Below, piece after piece: positions 7,672 to 18,515 of a DNA stretch of 64,000 nucleotides. Location: contig JAEZOB010000039.1 in assembly GCA_023414355.1 (NCBI GenBank), positions 1-64,000 of the forward strand, given 5' to 3'. The DNA comes from Bacillota bacterium. GTDB taxonomy: Bacteria > Bacillota > Clostridia > Lachnospirales > Lachnospiraceae. How positions within the stretch are numbered: the first letter of the stretch is position 1; every line of letters begins with the position of its first letter. The translations under genes and the position numbers were made by a program. The notes beneath the pieces were generated by a model. It saw only the letters and a program-made list of their open reading frames with translations. It ran no database searches and had not been told where the DNA came from.

Positions 7672-10600
7672 CTATTCTGGTTCTGAAATAGGAATTTCTT
7701 TCGCAAGGGGAAGGGAGTAGAGAATCATCTCTTTCACTCTCCTGTTCAACATCTGCTCAAGAGCTCTCTTATAATAATTTAGCTGGACACGATATCGTCT
7801 GATCAATTGCTCCTCGTCCGATACCAGATCAGATTTATAATCCAGTAGCACCAATCCATCTTCCTCTTCAAAATATACATCTATAATTCCCTGAATCAGA
7901 ATTAACTCATCACTATCTGTCTCCTTCATTACCTCAGTAGCATTCATGCCCATCACGAATTGCTGTTCCTTATGCAGCAAACCTGTAGTTTGTGCTCTTC
8001 TCATTCTCGCTGCTATATCAGAAATAGCAAAATTATAAATATAATCTAGTTTTAACTTTTTCACATCATCTTCGCTCAGTTTCTTCTGACTGATTAGTCG
8101 GTTAAGCTCCGTCTGAAGATCCTGTTTGGAACAAATCACGGATAAGTCTATCAGTTCAAGAACTCGATGATACAAGGTACCTCGATCCGTTCCTGAGGTC
8201 ACCTTTTCATCTCCCTTGAGAAAGTCCGGTACAGTGATATGACTTTCAGAAGGTTCTGTCTGGTAAAGTTTTTCGCTCTGCTCCTCATCCTGATTCTGCC
8301 CAAGCTTCTTCAGCTCTGATACCGTCATCTTAACCTTAATTCCTGTAGCATGTTGATGTGCATACAAATAATTAACTCTAGATTTAATTTCTTCTTTCAT
8401 TCTTTCATCATAGATATTCTCGGAGTTCATCTTTAATAGTTCTTCTTCATCTTTATAGAAAAACAGCTGTTTTGTCAGTTCCTCGCCGAGCAGTTCCTCC
8501 TTACTTCGCACAGTGATCATCATTCCATTTGCAATCATGCCGGAGGTAGTTGCCTGTAGAGATGGGACCTTTCCTATTCTATTCAGCATCGCCGGTAGAA
8601 CCCAGTTAAGATAACTCTTCGCTGAAAGGAGCTCAAAGAAGGAGAATTCCTTTTGTTTCATTTCATCCAAGTTTTTTATGAAACCGGATAAAATCAATTT
8701 CTCTCTGGCTCTCGTCATAGCAACATATAAAACACGCAGCTCTTCGCCCAGGTTTTCTGTCTGAACCTTTTTCTGTATCACTTTCTTCAGCAAGGTAGGA
8801 ACCTTAGTTCTCTGCCCGCTGTTAATATACTCCGGTCCGATACCAAGCTGACTATGAAGAACGATACTGCTTCTTAAGTCCTGTGTATTGAATTGTTTAC
8901 TCATGCCTCCAACGAAAACAATCGGAAACTCTAAACCCTTACTTTTATGGATACTCATAATCCTGACCGTATCCTCCTGCTCTCCGGAGGTGGAAGCTTC
9001 ACCAAAGTCAACTTCGTACTTGTGCAGCTTTTCAATATAACGAATAAAATGGAATAGGCCGCTGTAGCTACCCTTTTCGAATCGAACAGCTTGCGAGAGA
9101 AGCATTGCTACATTTGCTTTTCTTTTTTCACCTCCCTGCATAGCACTTACATAATAGCAATAGCCGGTCTGTTCCAGGACAATCTGTATCAATTCATGAA
9201 TCGGAACATGATTTACCATGGAGCGGAATTGCTTTAATTGTGCCAAAAAGCTTTTTACTTTCCAGGTAAGCGAATCATAGCCACTATCCCCCACTGTTCT
9301 GTCTATGTTTAATTGGCATTCCGACCCATCGCTTCCTTCTGTTACCTGCTGATCGTCCTGTCCTGCAAAGGTTAATAATGCTGTATATAAGCCGGCATTT
9401 CTATCTGCTGTCCGAATTAGTGCCAACTCCGTCGTTGTCAATCCAACCATCGGGGAATATAATACCCCCGTAAGTGGAATGTCCTGTCTCGGATTATCAA
9501 TAATTCGTAGGAGATTCAATACTGTCATAATCTCCAGCGTTTGAAAATAACCCGTACCGGTATCTGCATAGGCAGAGATCCCCTCCTGCATCAGGGTATT
9601 TACGAACACCTCCGACCAGCCTGTCATACTTCGAAGCAGTATGACAATATCGCGATAAGCTGCCGGACGATATCTCTTTTCTTTCTGATCAAAAACAAGC
9701 ATCCCTGAGTTTGGATCTGTGAGTTCTTTGATCCTGCAGGCAATTGCTCTTGCCTCCAGCTCCTTTTTTGTATATACAGCCTCCTCCAGCTCCTCTGCTG
9801 TCTCTTCTGATGGTTGTACAGAATCCTCCGAGGGGTTCTCCTCATCGCTGTTATCGGTCTTGGTTTCCTCTGTAGTCAATAGCAGCTCCACATCCTGTGC
9901 AACTCTCGCAGAATCCAAAGTCTCTTCCGCCTCTTTTATCTGATCATAAAGACCACCGTACTTAAGCGCAGCAGCCTCATCATAAATAATACCACCTACA
10001 GACCTCTGCATAAGCTGTTCAAAGATGCTGTTTACATAGCCAAGAACCGATTGCCGGCTCCTAAAGTTCCTATCCAAGTCTATTCTTTGATAGAAATTGA
10101 CCGTACCATCCTTCTCCTCCGGCTCACAAGAGTATGTATTATATTTCTCCATAAAGATTTCCGGCATCGCTAATCGGAATTTATAGATACTTTGCTTCAC
10201 ATCTCCTACCATAAATCGGTTCGGGCTTCCCTGATCCTCTCTGCTGATGCTTCTGAGGATCGTTTCCTGAACCATATTACTGTCCTGATACTCATCAATC
10301 AGAATTTCTTCAAACTGTTCGCTCAGCTCCCGTGCCGCCTCTGTCGGAATAATCCCACCCTGTTCCTCAGTAGCCTGTTCATCGATAAGGATTTTTAGCG
10401 CAAAATGTTCCAGGTCATTGAAATCAATTAGATTCTTCTCTTCTTTCTTCTGCGCAAATTCTTCCATAAAATCCAAGACCAAATCAAATAACACCTGCAA
10501 AATACTTCCTGCTTCCTGCAGATCCGCTAGCATCTCCTGAGGGGTCTGAAAGAAATATTGTTCAGAAAGGTCTTTCATCCCCTTTTTTATCTCCTCACGA

Positions 10601-11496
10601 AGTTCCTTTACTTTCTCTTTGAGTTCAGGTATTACCCCTTCCTCCCTTTTTGAAGAGAGACGTTCGTAGGCAATAGCAGAAAATAGCTTTGCATACTCCT
10701 CATAAGAGTCAGCATTTATCAGCTCCGTCAGATGGGAACGGTCAGATAATAGTGCAGCCTCATAAGCAGATGGTCCCCCTGATTCCCTACAAATCTCCAG
10801 GGCTTTCTTATTCTTCTTCAGAAGATCTCCTATAACTGTGGCAATATATACCTCCAATTCCTTCATCCAGGAGGTCTCACACATAGAGGCTACAGATTCC
10901 AGGTTAAATCCCTTGCGCATCCTAGCAATCCATGCCTTTGGCCAGGGATCACTCATTGAAAAGTTATATAACTGAAGGATTAATTCTTCAATTGGCAGGT
11001 CAGATTTAGAGTAAGAATAGCTTTCTACAAAGGAATGGAACTCTTCCAGACCTTCTTCATACCACCGCTCTAAAACATTTGCTATGACATCGCTTTTCAT
11101 TAGAGTTATCTCAGATTCCTCAGCAATCTTGAACGAGGGATCTAAATCAATTCTATGAAAATAGTTACGGATGACATTCAGGCAGAAGCTGTGGATTGTT
11201 GTAATCTGAGCACTCTGTAGCAACGAAAGCTGCTTCTGAAGGTGTAAATTCTCAGGTTCAGCCAACAGCTTTGACTCCAATGCTTTACCAATACGTTCCC
11301 GCATCTCTGCAGCTGCTGCATTTGTAAAGGTTACAACCAGAAGATGATCTATATCCAGTGGTTTCTCGCCCTCGGAAATCATGCAGATAATGCGCTCGAC
11401 CAATACGGCTGTCTTACCTGAGCCTGCCGCAGCCGAAACCAGTAAATTCTTATTTCTTGTATTGATTACCTTCTGCTGGGCTTCTGTCCAAGCCAT
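7672..11496 (-). CDS. addA: ATP-dependent helicase/nuclease AddA
   Basis: A 1274-residue UvrD-type helicase with a C-terminal RecB-like nuclease. Walker A GSGKT is at about 25-29, the Walker B/motif II DEYQDSN near 410, motif V-like SIHKSKGLEF, and motif VI VAMTRARE. The nuclease motif is GIIDVYFEEEDG...LLDYKSD near the C-terminus. With AddB it resects double-strand breaks up to Chi and starts recombination. The start at ATG 11496 follows GGAGGA with good spacing; a TTG at 11511 is the longer alternative. The gene follows addB by about 40 bases in one operon. Its length is normal for the family (about 1230 in Bacillus). Confidence 0.97.
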   Translation of the reverse strand: MAWTEAQQKVINTRNKNLLVSAAAGSGKTAVLVERIICMISEGEKPLDIDHLLVVTFTNAAAAEMRERIGKALESKLLAEPENLHLQKQLSLLQSAQITTIHSFCLNVIRNYFHRIDLDPSFKIAEESEITLMKSDVIANVLERWYEEGLEEFHSFVESYSYSKSDLPIEELILQLYNFSMSDPWPKAWIARMRKGFNLESVASMCETSWMKELEVYIATVIGDLLKKNKKALEICRESGGPSAYEAALLSDRSHLTELINADSYEEYAKLFSAIAYERLSSKREEGVIPELKEKVKELREEIKKGMKDLSEQYFFQTPQEMLADLQEAGSILQVLFDLVLDFMEEFAQKKEEKNLIDFNDLEHFALKILIDEQATEEQGGIIPTEAARELSEQFEEILIDEYQDSNMVQETILRSISREDQGSPNRFMVGDVKQSIYKFRLAMPEIFMEKYNTYSCEPEEKDGTVNFYQRIDLDRNFRSRQSVLGYVNSIFEQLMQRSVGGIIYDEAAALKYGGLYDQIKEAEETLDSARVAQDVELLLTTEETKTDNSDEENPSEDSVQPSEETAEELEEAVYTKKELEARAIACRIKELTDPNSGMLVFDQKEKRYRPAAYRDIVILLRSMTGWSEVFVNTLMQEGISAYADTGTGYFQTLEIMTVLNLLRIIDNPRQDIPLTGVLYSPMVGLTTTELALIRTADRNAGLYTALLTFAGQDDQQVTEGSDGSECQLNIDRTVGDSGYDSLTWKVKSFLAQLKQFRSMVNHVPIHELIQIVLEQTGYCYYVSAMQGGEKRKANVAMLLSQAVRFEKGSYSGLFHFIRYIEKLHKYEVDFGEASTSGEQEDTVRIMSIHKSKGLEFPIVFVGGMSKQFNTQDLRSSIVLHSQLGIGPEYINSGQRTKVPTLLKKVIQKKVQTENLGEELRVLYVAMTRAREKLILSGFIKNLDEMKQKEFSFFELLSAKSYLNWVLPAMLNRIGKVPSLQATTSGMIANGMMITVRSKEELLGEELTKQLFFYKDEEELLKMNSENIYDERMKEEIKSRVNYLYAHQHATGIKVKMTVSELKKLGQNQDEEQSEKLYQTEPSESHITVPDFLKGDEKVTSGTDRGTLYHRVLELIDLSVICSKQDLQTELNRLISQKKLSEDDVKKLKLDYIYNFAISDIAARMRRAQTTGLLHKEQQFVMGMNATEVMKETDSDELILIQGIIDVYFEEEDGLVLLDYKSDLVSDEEQLIRRYRVQLNYYKRALEQMLNRRVKEMILYSLPLAKEIPISEPE

Positions 11497-11538
11497 GTAT
11501 ACTTCCTCCAATACTACTTATGATGAATAATTCTAAGC

Positions 11539-14500
11539 TTATCCCCAGATTTCCGCCTTGATTTCCTCGACAGACTTCTTTGCCAAATTACGATACCCGT
11601 GTCCCGGTAGCTTTGAGTCAAAGCCACAGGCAGATCTGTATTCACAGTAATCACAGGCTGTTGCTTTCTCTGTCCGATAAGGATTCAATCTCGTATCTCC
11701 GGATAGAATCTGTTTACCGTCTTCTCTTAGCTTTTGATTGACATACTCCACAAGTTCACCCAACTGATCTGTACTGGCTGCGGAGGAACGTTTTGCAAGA
11801 CTTCCCTCTTTATTGGTCTCAATCGGAATAATATCTGATTTAGCCGAGGCTCTCAAGCTACTATCCGGTCCTGCCAACTTTTGATCCATCAAAGCGATTA
11901 CCTTGGGATCTCCATTCACAAGACCATTCATCCTTAAGCTCTTATAGATTTCTTCTTCTGCCTGCTCCGACTTAACAACGATGGGATCATCAATATGGTA
12001 ATAGAAGATGCCTGCAGGTATGATCTGTTTTTCCTGATATCTGTCGGACAGATAATCCACCGCTGCGCTTAAATAAACTGAAAGCTGCTGCTGAAGTCCA
12101 TAATAGACACTTCCGATGTCAAAAAAGGTCTGCCCGGACTTGTAGTCCACTACCCTGACATAGACCTTGTCCTCCTCCTCATACAAATCAAGACGATCGA
12201 TTCGCCCCCGTAAGGTCAGTGATGTATCAGGAATATGATAGAAGGGCATTTCATAGCCTGCGGGTTCAAAGGCTCCTTGTTTGATCTGATTACACAAAGC
12301 CCATAGGGTTCTTACCGTAATTCGTTCCATTCTGGTGATCAGATATTCATTCCGTTTCGTGCTACGCAGAAATGAATTCTCATATTCCTCCACGGAGGCC
12401 TGAACGCTTTCTTTGGCCCACTGTTCCCTTATCTCCTCCGGTATAGTGTGCCAGTTATATTCTGAACCGTCGAGTCGTTTTGAGAAACGATCAATTGCAT
12501 TGTGAAAGATATTTCCGATATCCGGTATTGCTAGCTTATACTCCTTCCGTTCCTCCAGAGATAAGCCATAATTCATAAAATGGGAAAAGGCACAGCCGGC
12601 ATACCGTTCAAGCCTGGTAACACTTCCCTTAAGCTCTGTACCATATAACAGTCGGGCAGCTTCCTTCGAAATTCCCTGTTCCCGGTTGATATAAAATGCC
12701 CCCTGAAAAAGCTTTTCAAGAATTGGTTTCTTCTCCTGGCTGGACCTGTAATAGAGATAAAGCTCCTTCCATAAATCAGAGGGAGAATTTCGGTGATAAT
12801 TCCGAAAACCTCCTGAGAGATAATTCAGTCCATCATCCCCTAAAATATACTCTATCTCTTCTGTACCTTCCTCGTCATCGGTGCAGATCAGCTTCGGAAA
12901 CAAAGCTTTCAGCTTTCCAATCAGGAAAGAAGGATTCACAGCCTTTCCATCCTCATTTACCTTATGGTAAGTAAGATAAAGTTTCTCCTTTGGCTTGGTC
13001 ATATTCAGGTAGAGATAAAATTGCTCCGTAAATGCCTGCTGTCTTTTTGTCGGTGCAAGCTCAATCTCATGATTGATCAACAACTCACGTTCAATATCAG
13101 AAAGAATTCCACCACTTCCGATTGCTTTTGGTATGATTCCCTCATTCACTCCGATAAAAAATAAAACCTTGATATCCTTCAGTCTGGTTCGCTCTGTATC
13201 GCCAACTACAATTTCATCCACACCTGGCGGAATCAGTCCCACCTTCACTTCCTGAAAACCCGTATCCAGAATCTCGGTAAATTCCTTCAGACTGCAATGC
13301 TCCGTACCGAGCAGTAGAACCATCTGATCGTAAAGCTCCATGACGATCTGATAGACCTGCTCAAACTCCTTTACATAGAGCGGCTGCCCATGCTCCGCAA
13401 AAAAATCACGATACTCCAAGAGCTTTGTTTCGATCCTCAGACGGACCCCAAGTTCATAAAGCGCTGTCGTATAATCACGCAGAGTCTTCTCTTTATCCTT
13501 AAGGACCTCATGCAAAGGTGTAAAATCCTCCATGAACTTCTTTCTCATATCGTTCATTTTTACCAGATCGAGAGGGTCTCTGCTTCTATAACTCCTGGTA
13601 AAAGGCTCAGACCATCTTCGGTAACCCCGAATACCAAGTGCTAGGACATAATTCTCCAACAGGTCGATCTCTTCCATAGAAAAATCCGTCAGACCGGTCC
13701 TTAGGTAACGAAAAACTCCTTCATAATTAAAATCCTCACTGATCACAGTGACCGCTGCTCGAAGTAACTCTACGAAAGGATTATTTAGAATATCCTTCTT
13801 ATAGTCCACAAAACAGGGGATTTTAGAAATATTAAATCCTCTTTTAATTATTTGGGCATAGCCCTCTACATCTCCTGTAACTACTGCAATATCTTGATAA
13901 CGATAGTGTTCTTCGCGAACCAGTCTTTTGATTTCACGGGTTAAAAAATCTACTTCACAACTCCTGTCTCTTGAGACATTGATGCTAATAGCCTGCTGCT
14001 CCTCCTCAAATACCTGATAGGGATAGCGAAAAATATTATGTTCCAATGCAGCCAATGCCGGCGAGTTTCGATATCGATAGGGCACTCCGGTATTAGACCG
14101 TTCTCCAGCTAACCCGGCATAAACCGGAGGTTCAATCTTCACCTTTGCCTCCTCTGCCAGTCGGTATAACTTTTGAATCGTCTTCTTACTTAAGCCGAAC
14201 AGTTGATGCTCCTGGGCATGCTCTGAAATATCTTCAGAGGGATCGATGGTAACAGCTACCATAACTTTTTTGGCATAGTTCATCATCTTAGAAAGCACCT
14301 GATACTGACAGGGGGTAAAACCGGTAAAACCATCGAGGCAGATTACCGTGTCCTTGATCCATTCTGAGTGATCTATCGCCTCATTGAGCACCACCATTAG
14401 CTCCTCGGCAGTGATATAATGCTCCCTCATAAAATCCCGAAAACCCTGATATACTGTCAGAAGGTCCTTAAGTTTTGCCTGAAGGACAGGTTTCTTAGCA

Positions 14501-14937
14501 GCAATCTCCTGCATTCTGTCGAAATCCTCAGGAAGGATATTATACTGGTAAAGCTCCGATAGAAGGGATTTCAGTTCTCCGATAAACCCCGGCTTTTTCA
14601 CATTAGAACCGAATAACTTAAGTTCTTTCCTCTTCTCCGCTACTACCTTGCGAAGAACCATACTCTTTCCGGTATCCTCTAACACCGGATAATCCTTTGC
14701 CCCTATTTCTTCAAATATTCTGTAAGCAAAACGCAAAAAACTAAGGATATCCACATTCATGACTCCATGCTCCGGGTGCATGGTCACGATATCCTTCTGT
14801 GTCTGTAGGGTAAACTGCTCCGGCACGATAACAAGGTAATTGGTACCTGGGTTGAGCTTTGATAATTCAATTACTTCACGATTTAACTGAAAGGACTTGC
14901 CTGAACCGGCACTTCCGAGAAACAGCTGTAAAGACAT
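11539..14937 (-). CDS. addB: ATP-dependent nuclease subunit AddB
   Basis: A 1132-residue partner of AddA. It has a Walker A (GSAGSGKS) at the very N-terminus, a degenerate helicase body and a C-terminal nuclease with GRIDRLD and VVDYKSG. Four cysteines for the structural 4Fe-4S cluster are present: one in ERYAGCAFSHF and three in ACDYCEYRSACGF. ATG 14937 (MSLQLFLG) matches usual AddB starts. Two longer in-frame ATGs (14949, 14979) have no clear ribosome site. This is the first gene of the addBA operon. Confidence 0.97.
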   Translation of the reverse strand: MSLQLFLGSAGSGKSFQLNREVIELSKLNPGTNYLVIVPEQFTLQTQKDIVTMHPEHGVMNVDILSFLRFAYRIFEEIGAKDYPVLEDTGKSMVLRKVVAEKRKELKLFGSNVKKPGFIGELKSLLSELYQYNILPEDFDRMQEIAAKKPVLQAKLKDLLTVYQGFRDFMREHYITAEELMVVLNEAIDHSEWIKDTVICLDGFTGFTPCQYQVLSKMMNYAKKVMVAVTIDPSEDISEHAQEHQLFGLSKKTIQKLYRLAEEAKVKIEPPVYAGLAGERSNTGVPYRYRNSPALAALEHNIFRYPYQVFEEEQQAISINVSRDRSCEVDFLTREIKRLVREEHYRYQDIAVVTGDVEGYAQIIKRGFNISKIPCFVDYKKDILNNPFVELLRAAVTVISEDFNYEGVFRYLRTGLTDFSMEEIDLLENYVLALGIRGYRRWSEPFTRSYRSRDPLDLVKMNDMRKKFMEDFTPLHEVLKDKEKTLRDYTTALYELGVRLRIETKLLEYRDFFAEHGQPLYVKEFEQVYQIVMELYDQMVLLLGTEHCSLKEFTEILDTGFQEVKVGLIPPGVDEIVVGDTERTRLKDIKVLFFIGVNEGIIPKAIGSGGILSDIERELLINHEIELAPTKRQQAFTEQFYLYLNMTKPKEKLYLTYHKVNEDGKAVNPSFLIGKLKALFPKLICTDDEEGTEEIEYILGDDGLNYLSGGFRNYHRNSPSDLWKELYLYYRSSQEKKPILEKLFQGAFYINREQGISKEAARLLYGTELKGSVTRLERYAGCAFSHFMNYGLSLEERKEYKLAIPDIGNIFHNAIDRFSKRLDGSEYNWHTIPEEIREQWAKESVQASVEEYENSFLRSTKRNEYLITRMERITVRTLWALCNQIKQGAFEPAGYEMPFYHIPDTSLTLRGRIDRLDLYEEEDKVYVRVVDYKSGQTFFDIGSVYYGLQQQLSVYLSAAVDYLSDRYQEKQIIPAGIFYYHIDDPIVVKSEQAEEEIYKSLRMNGLVNGDPKVIALMDQKLAGPDSSLRASAKSDIIPIETNKEGSLAKRSSAASTDQLGELVEYVNQKLREDGKQILSGDTRLNPYRTEKATACDYCEYRSACGFDSKLPGHGYRNLAKKSVEEIKAEIWG

Positions 14938-15153
14938 GATTAACCCCATTTCTACGCTGCTTTTGTATATCTCAAGCATGCGTGCGCAGCGCAGTCACAA
15001 ACTTGCCAAGAGATAGGTATAGAGGAAGCTTTCTACTGAAACCTTCACCCAAAAGTTGAACAAAATGTAAGTTTGACCTGCATAAAACATAAACAGGACT
15101 AATAATATATACTAAGATTAAGACATGAAGCAAATCATGCTCGGAGGTTAGAG

Positions 15154-15591
15154 ATGGCAAAGACAAAAATAGTCGTTATCCAATTAAAAGAAATTATATA
15201 TACGGTGATTTTTGCCGCATTGGGCATTCTTCTGATCCTGCTTCTCATATTTATGTTCAAACGCGATGATAATGATGAAGCTGCATCAGCCAAAGCCGAT
15301 CTGTATACGGCAGGGAAATATTCCTCCTCTATTACATTGAATGACACCACCCTCAATCTGGAAGTCGTGGTGGACAAAAACCACATCAATTCTGTAACGA
15401 TCAAGAATATTGATGAAGCTGTCACTACATTATTTCCGCTGGTAAAGCCTTCTCTGGAATCGATTACGAAACAATTATATGATGATGTCCCCATCGATCA
15501 GATAGCAATCGAGGAGGACAGTAAGTATACCGAACAGCTTCTGATTGATGCCATCAGGTCAGCTCTGGATAAAGCAAAAACATCTGAATAA
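15154..15591 (+). CDS. uncharacterised single-pass membrane protein
   Basis: 145 residues. One membrane helix (about 14-36) follows a short basic N-terminus, so residues 40-145 are probably outside the cell. The outer part begins with an acidic linker, then a compact alpha/beta region (AGKYSSSITLNDTTLNLEVVVDKN) faintly like FMN-binding-domain repeats but without the Ser/Thr flavinylation motif. CGGAGG lies before the ATG. It is divergent from addB and followed by a hairpin, so it is a single-gene unit. I do not recognise a function. Confidence 0.75.
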   Translation: MAKTKIVVIQLKEIIYTVIFAALGILLILLLIFMFKRDDNDEAASAKADLYTAGKYSSSITLNDTTLNLEVVVDKNHINSVTIKNIDEAVTTLFPLVKPSLESITKQLYDDVPIDQIAIEEDSKYTEQLLIDAIRSALDKAKTSE

Positions 15592-15603
15592 GCCAGGAAT
15601 TCA

Positions 15604-15643
15604 TGACCGGATGCTGTTATCAATATAACACGGCACCCGGTCA
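15604..15643 (+). terminator. stem-loop after the membrane protein gene
   Basis: TGACCGG pairs with CCGGTCA, enclosing TGTTAT/ATAACA. The U-tract is weak. Confidence 0.45.
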
Positions 15644-15654
15644 TTCTATGTCAT

Positions 15655-16536
15655 TCAATAAAAATACTTTTTGTAAGGAGACTGTTCATTTAAAAATATA
15701 ATTCCAATAATTCCGGGACCTGTATGCGCACCGATGGCACAGCCTACATAATTATCAAGAAATTTAGTGCATCCGTATGTGCTCCTAAGTTGGCTCTTGA
15801 TTTCTTCCATTGTAGCCGATTCATCTCCATGTACGACTCCAACCATCTGATTCTCCAGATCTGCTCCTCTTTCTCCGACAATTTCGATTAATCGCTTCAG
15901 AGACTTGTGCCTTCCTCTGATTTTCTCGATGGATTCCAATGCACCGATATCATTGACATGTATGATCGGTTTGATATCCAAAAGTCCTCCGGCGAGAGCT
16001 GAAGTTCTACTGAGCCTTCCACCCTTAAATAGATACTCCAGGGTACTGACAGTAAACACCTGCTCCATATGTTCACAATGCCAGATGATTCCATCGATGA
16101 TTTCCTGCTTTGTGGCACCGTTCTTCTGCATTAAAAGTGCATAGTAAGCAGCCAAGCCAAAGCCGAGGGATGCGCATTTGGAATCTATGATTGTCAGATC
16201 AAAGTTCGGATATTTTTCAAGAAGATCCGTCTTTGCTATATTAGCAGCATTAAAGGTTCCTGCAATTCCGGTAGAAAAGCAGATATAGATAATCTCATCC
16301 CCTCTGCTTGCATAAGGCTCGAAATGATCAAAAAACATCTGGGCGTTGATATGATAAGTCTTAATATCTTTTCCACTGCGTAAAACATCATAAAACTCTT
16401 CGGGCTTTATGGTCTCTCCGTCAAAATAATCCTTCTCATCGATAACGACCGGCGTCGGTATTACATGAAGCGCGAATTGGTCTATCACCCATCTTGGTGT
16501 GTCAGATGCAGAATCAGTAATAATTTTCAGTGCCAT
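15655..16536 (-). CDS. DegV family fatty-acid-binding protein
   Basis: A 293-residue two-domain protein. The N-terminal half begins IITDSASDTPRW (the DegV start motif), has CFSTGIAGTFNAA in the ligand cleft and DSKCASLGFG. The C-terminal half has GRLSRTSALAGG and ends with AHTGPGIIGI. DegV/FakB proteins hold one fatty acid and in many Firmicutes present it to the kinase FakA for phosphorylation; no fakA is in this window. It lies 35 bases after nadE on the same strand, so co-transcription is likely. Confidence 0.93.
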   Translation of the reverse strand: MALKIITDSASDTPRWVIDQFALHVIPTPVVIDEKDYFDGETIKPEEFYDVLRSGKDIKTYHINAQMFFDHFEPYASRGDEIIYICFSTGIAGTFNAANIAKTDLLEKYPNFDLTIIDSKCASLGFGLAAYYALLMQKNGATKQEIIDGIIWHCEHMEQVFTVSTLEYLFKGGRLSRTSALAGGLLDIKPIIHVNDIGALESIEKIRGRHKSLKRLIEIVGERGADLENQMVGVVHGDESATMEEIKSQLRSTYGCTKFLDNYVGCAIGAHTGPGIIGIIFLNEQSPYKKYFY

Positions 16537-16571
16537 ACAGTATCCTCCTCATCTTACGCATATTACTCCTG

Positions 16572-18515
16572 TTATAACTGGTCAAGTTCCTTCATCCAAA
16601 GCGCTGCAGAGGCATCGCTCGGCATTCTTAGGTCGCCTCTGGGTGATACCGAAACACTTCCGACCTTCGGCCCATCCGGCAGGCAGGAGCGTTTGAACTG
16701 CTGGGTAAAGAATCTTCTGTAGAAGACCTTCAACCACTTTAATATTGTCTGATCATCGTAGGAACCCGCAAAAGCAAGCTTTGCCAGACGATATACTTTC
16801 CCCGGTTCAAATCCGAACCTGAGGATATAATATAGGAAGAAATCATGTAGTTCATAGGGTCCAACGATGTCCTCTGTCTTCTGAGAGATCTCCCCATTTT
16901 TCGGAGGTAACAGCTCAGGACTCACCGGGGTATCCAGAATATCCTTTAATACCTCCCGCAGTTTGTTATCCTTAGCGGTATCTGCAAAGTAATCCACCAG
17001 ATATCTGACTAGGGTCTTCGGTACAGAAGCATTGACTCCATACATCGACATATGATCACCATTGTAGGTTGCCCAGCCCAGCGCCAGTTCCGACATATCC
17101 CCGGTGCCTACCACAAATCCATTATATTTTCCTGCAACATCCATCAAAACCTGAGTTCTTTCTCTGGCCTGACTGTTCTCAAAGGTCAAATCATGCTGCT
17201 CTTTATCATGTCCGATATCTCTGAAATGCAGCTCTACCGCTTCTCCAATCGGGATTTCAAGCAAAGTGACACCAAGACGATTCGACAGCTCCACAGCATT
17301 CTGGTAAGTCCTGTCCGTTGTTCCAAAGCAGGGCATAGTCACTGCAATAATACCTTTCTTATCCAGATCCAGCATCTCAAAAGCTCGGTTGGTCACAAGA
17401 AGTGCAAGGGTTGAATCCAGTCCACCGGAGATGCCTAGTACTGCGCAACGGCTGCCTATGTGCGCCAGCCTTGTCTTTAATCCCATTGCCTGAATACTAA
17501 TGATATCCCTGCAGCGTTTCTCCCTCTCCGATTGATTGGAGGGTACGAAAGGCGCAGGATCAATTACTCTGCTGAGTGGAATCTCCGGAAGCTGCTCTCC
17601 CTGATTGTATTCTTCTCCTAGACTGCCAAAGGAAAAGGGAATGACCCTATAAGGAACAGCATTCTGACCAAGATAAGTATGCATCCTTCTGCGTTCACTC
17701 TTCAACTTGCCTAAATCCAGTTCTGTTGTGATGATACCATTCGCAAAAGGCTCTGACTCTGTGAGCAGGATACCGTTCTCCGAGATCAGATTATGGCCTG
17801 TAAATACCAAGTCGGTGGTAGATTCCCCTTCCCCGGCATCAGCATAGATATAGCCACATACCAGTTTCGCCGATTGGCTTTTTACCAGATCCCTGCGATA
17901 AGCATCCTTCCCTGTCAACTCATCACTGGCAGATAGATTGGCAATGACCGAAGCACCCGCAATACAGTGCCCAATGCTTGGAGACTGCGGTATCCACAGA
18001 TCCTCGCAGATTTCCACGCCCAGAATGAATTCCGGCAGATTCTTACACTGGAATAATTGTCTTGAACCGAAGTAAACTTCATCCCCCATAAAATCAATCG
18101 GAAAGGCATCCGCGATTCCTGCAGTAAAATGCCTTGCTTCATAGAATTCTGTATAATTTGGAATACTCATTTTCGGGACCAGCCCCAACACCTTGCCGTC
18201 TTGAATGACAGCGGCCGTGTTATAGAGTTTACCCTTCACACTGTATGGAAAGCCGACCACGATCACCGGGTCCATTCCAATGGTATGCTCAGCAATTCTT
18301 TTCACATTTTTTTCAGCACCACGTAACAGGGTATCTTGAAGAAATAGGTCACCACAGGTATATCCGGTGACACCAAGCTCAGGAAACACGATCAGCTTGA
18401 TCCCCTTCTGTTGTGCATGGTCAATTAATTCTATTATTTGTTCGGCATTGTAATTACAGTCCGCAACCCTGATGACAGGAGTTGCAGCTGCAACCTTAAT
18501 AAATCCGTGCTTCAT
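16572..18515 (-). CDS. nadE: glutamine-dependent NAD+ synthase
   Basis: A 647-residue two-domain enzyme. The N-terminal nitrilase-type glutaminase has the triad E46 (FPELG), K115 (LVPKMS) and C170 (GVEICEDLW). The C-terminal ATP-pyrophosphatase has GISGGLDSTLAL. It makes NAD+ from nicotinate adenine dinucleotide, ATP and glutamine-derived ammonia in the last step of NAD synthesis. AGGAGGAT stands before the ATG. It is the first gene of a unit with degV. Confidence 0.97.
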   Translation of the reverse strand: MKHGFIKVAAATPVIRVADCNYNAEQIIELIDHAQQKGIKLIVFPELGVTGYTCGDLFLQDTLLRGAEKNVKRIAEHTIGMDPVIVVGFPYSVKGKLYNTAAVIQDGKVLGLVPKMSIPNYTEFYEARHFTAGIADAFPIDFMGDEVYFGSRQLFQCKNLPEFILGVEICEDLWIPQSPSIGHCIAGASVIANLSASDELTGKDAYRRDLVKSQSAKLVCGYIYADAGEGESTTDLVFTGHNLISENGILLTESEPFANGIITTELDLGKLKSERRRMHTYLGQNAVPYRVIPFSFGSLGEEYNQGEQLPEIPLSRVIDPAPFVPSNQSEREKRCRDIISIQAMGLKTRLAHIGSRCAVLGISGGLDSTLALLVTNRAFEMLDLDKKGIIAVTMPCFGTTDRTYQNAVELSNRLGVTLLEIPIGEAVELHFRDIGHDKEQHDLTFENSQARERTQVLMDVAGKYNGFVVGTGDMSELALGWATYNGDHMSMYGVNASVPKTLVRYLVDYFADTAKDNKLREVLKDILDTPVSPELLPPKNGEISQKTEDIVGPYELHDFFLYYILRFGFEPGKVYRLAKLAFAGSYDDQTILKWLKVFYRRFFTQQFKRSCLPDGPKVGSVSVSPRGDLRMPSDASAALWMKELDQL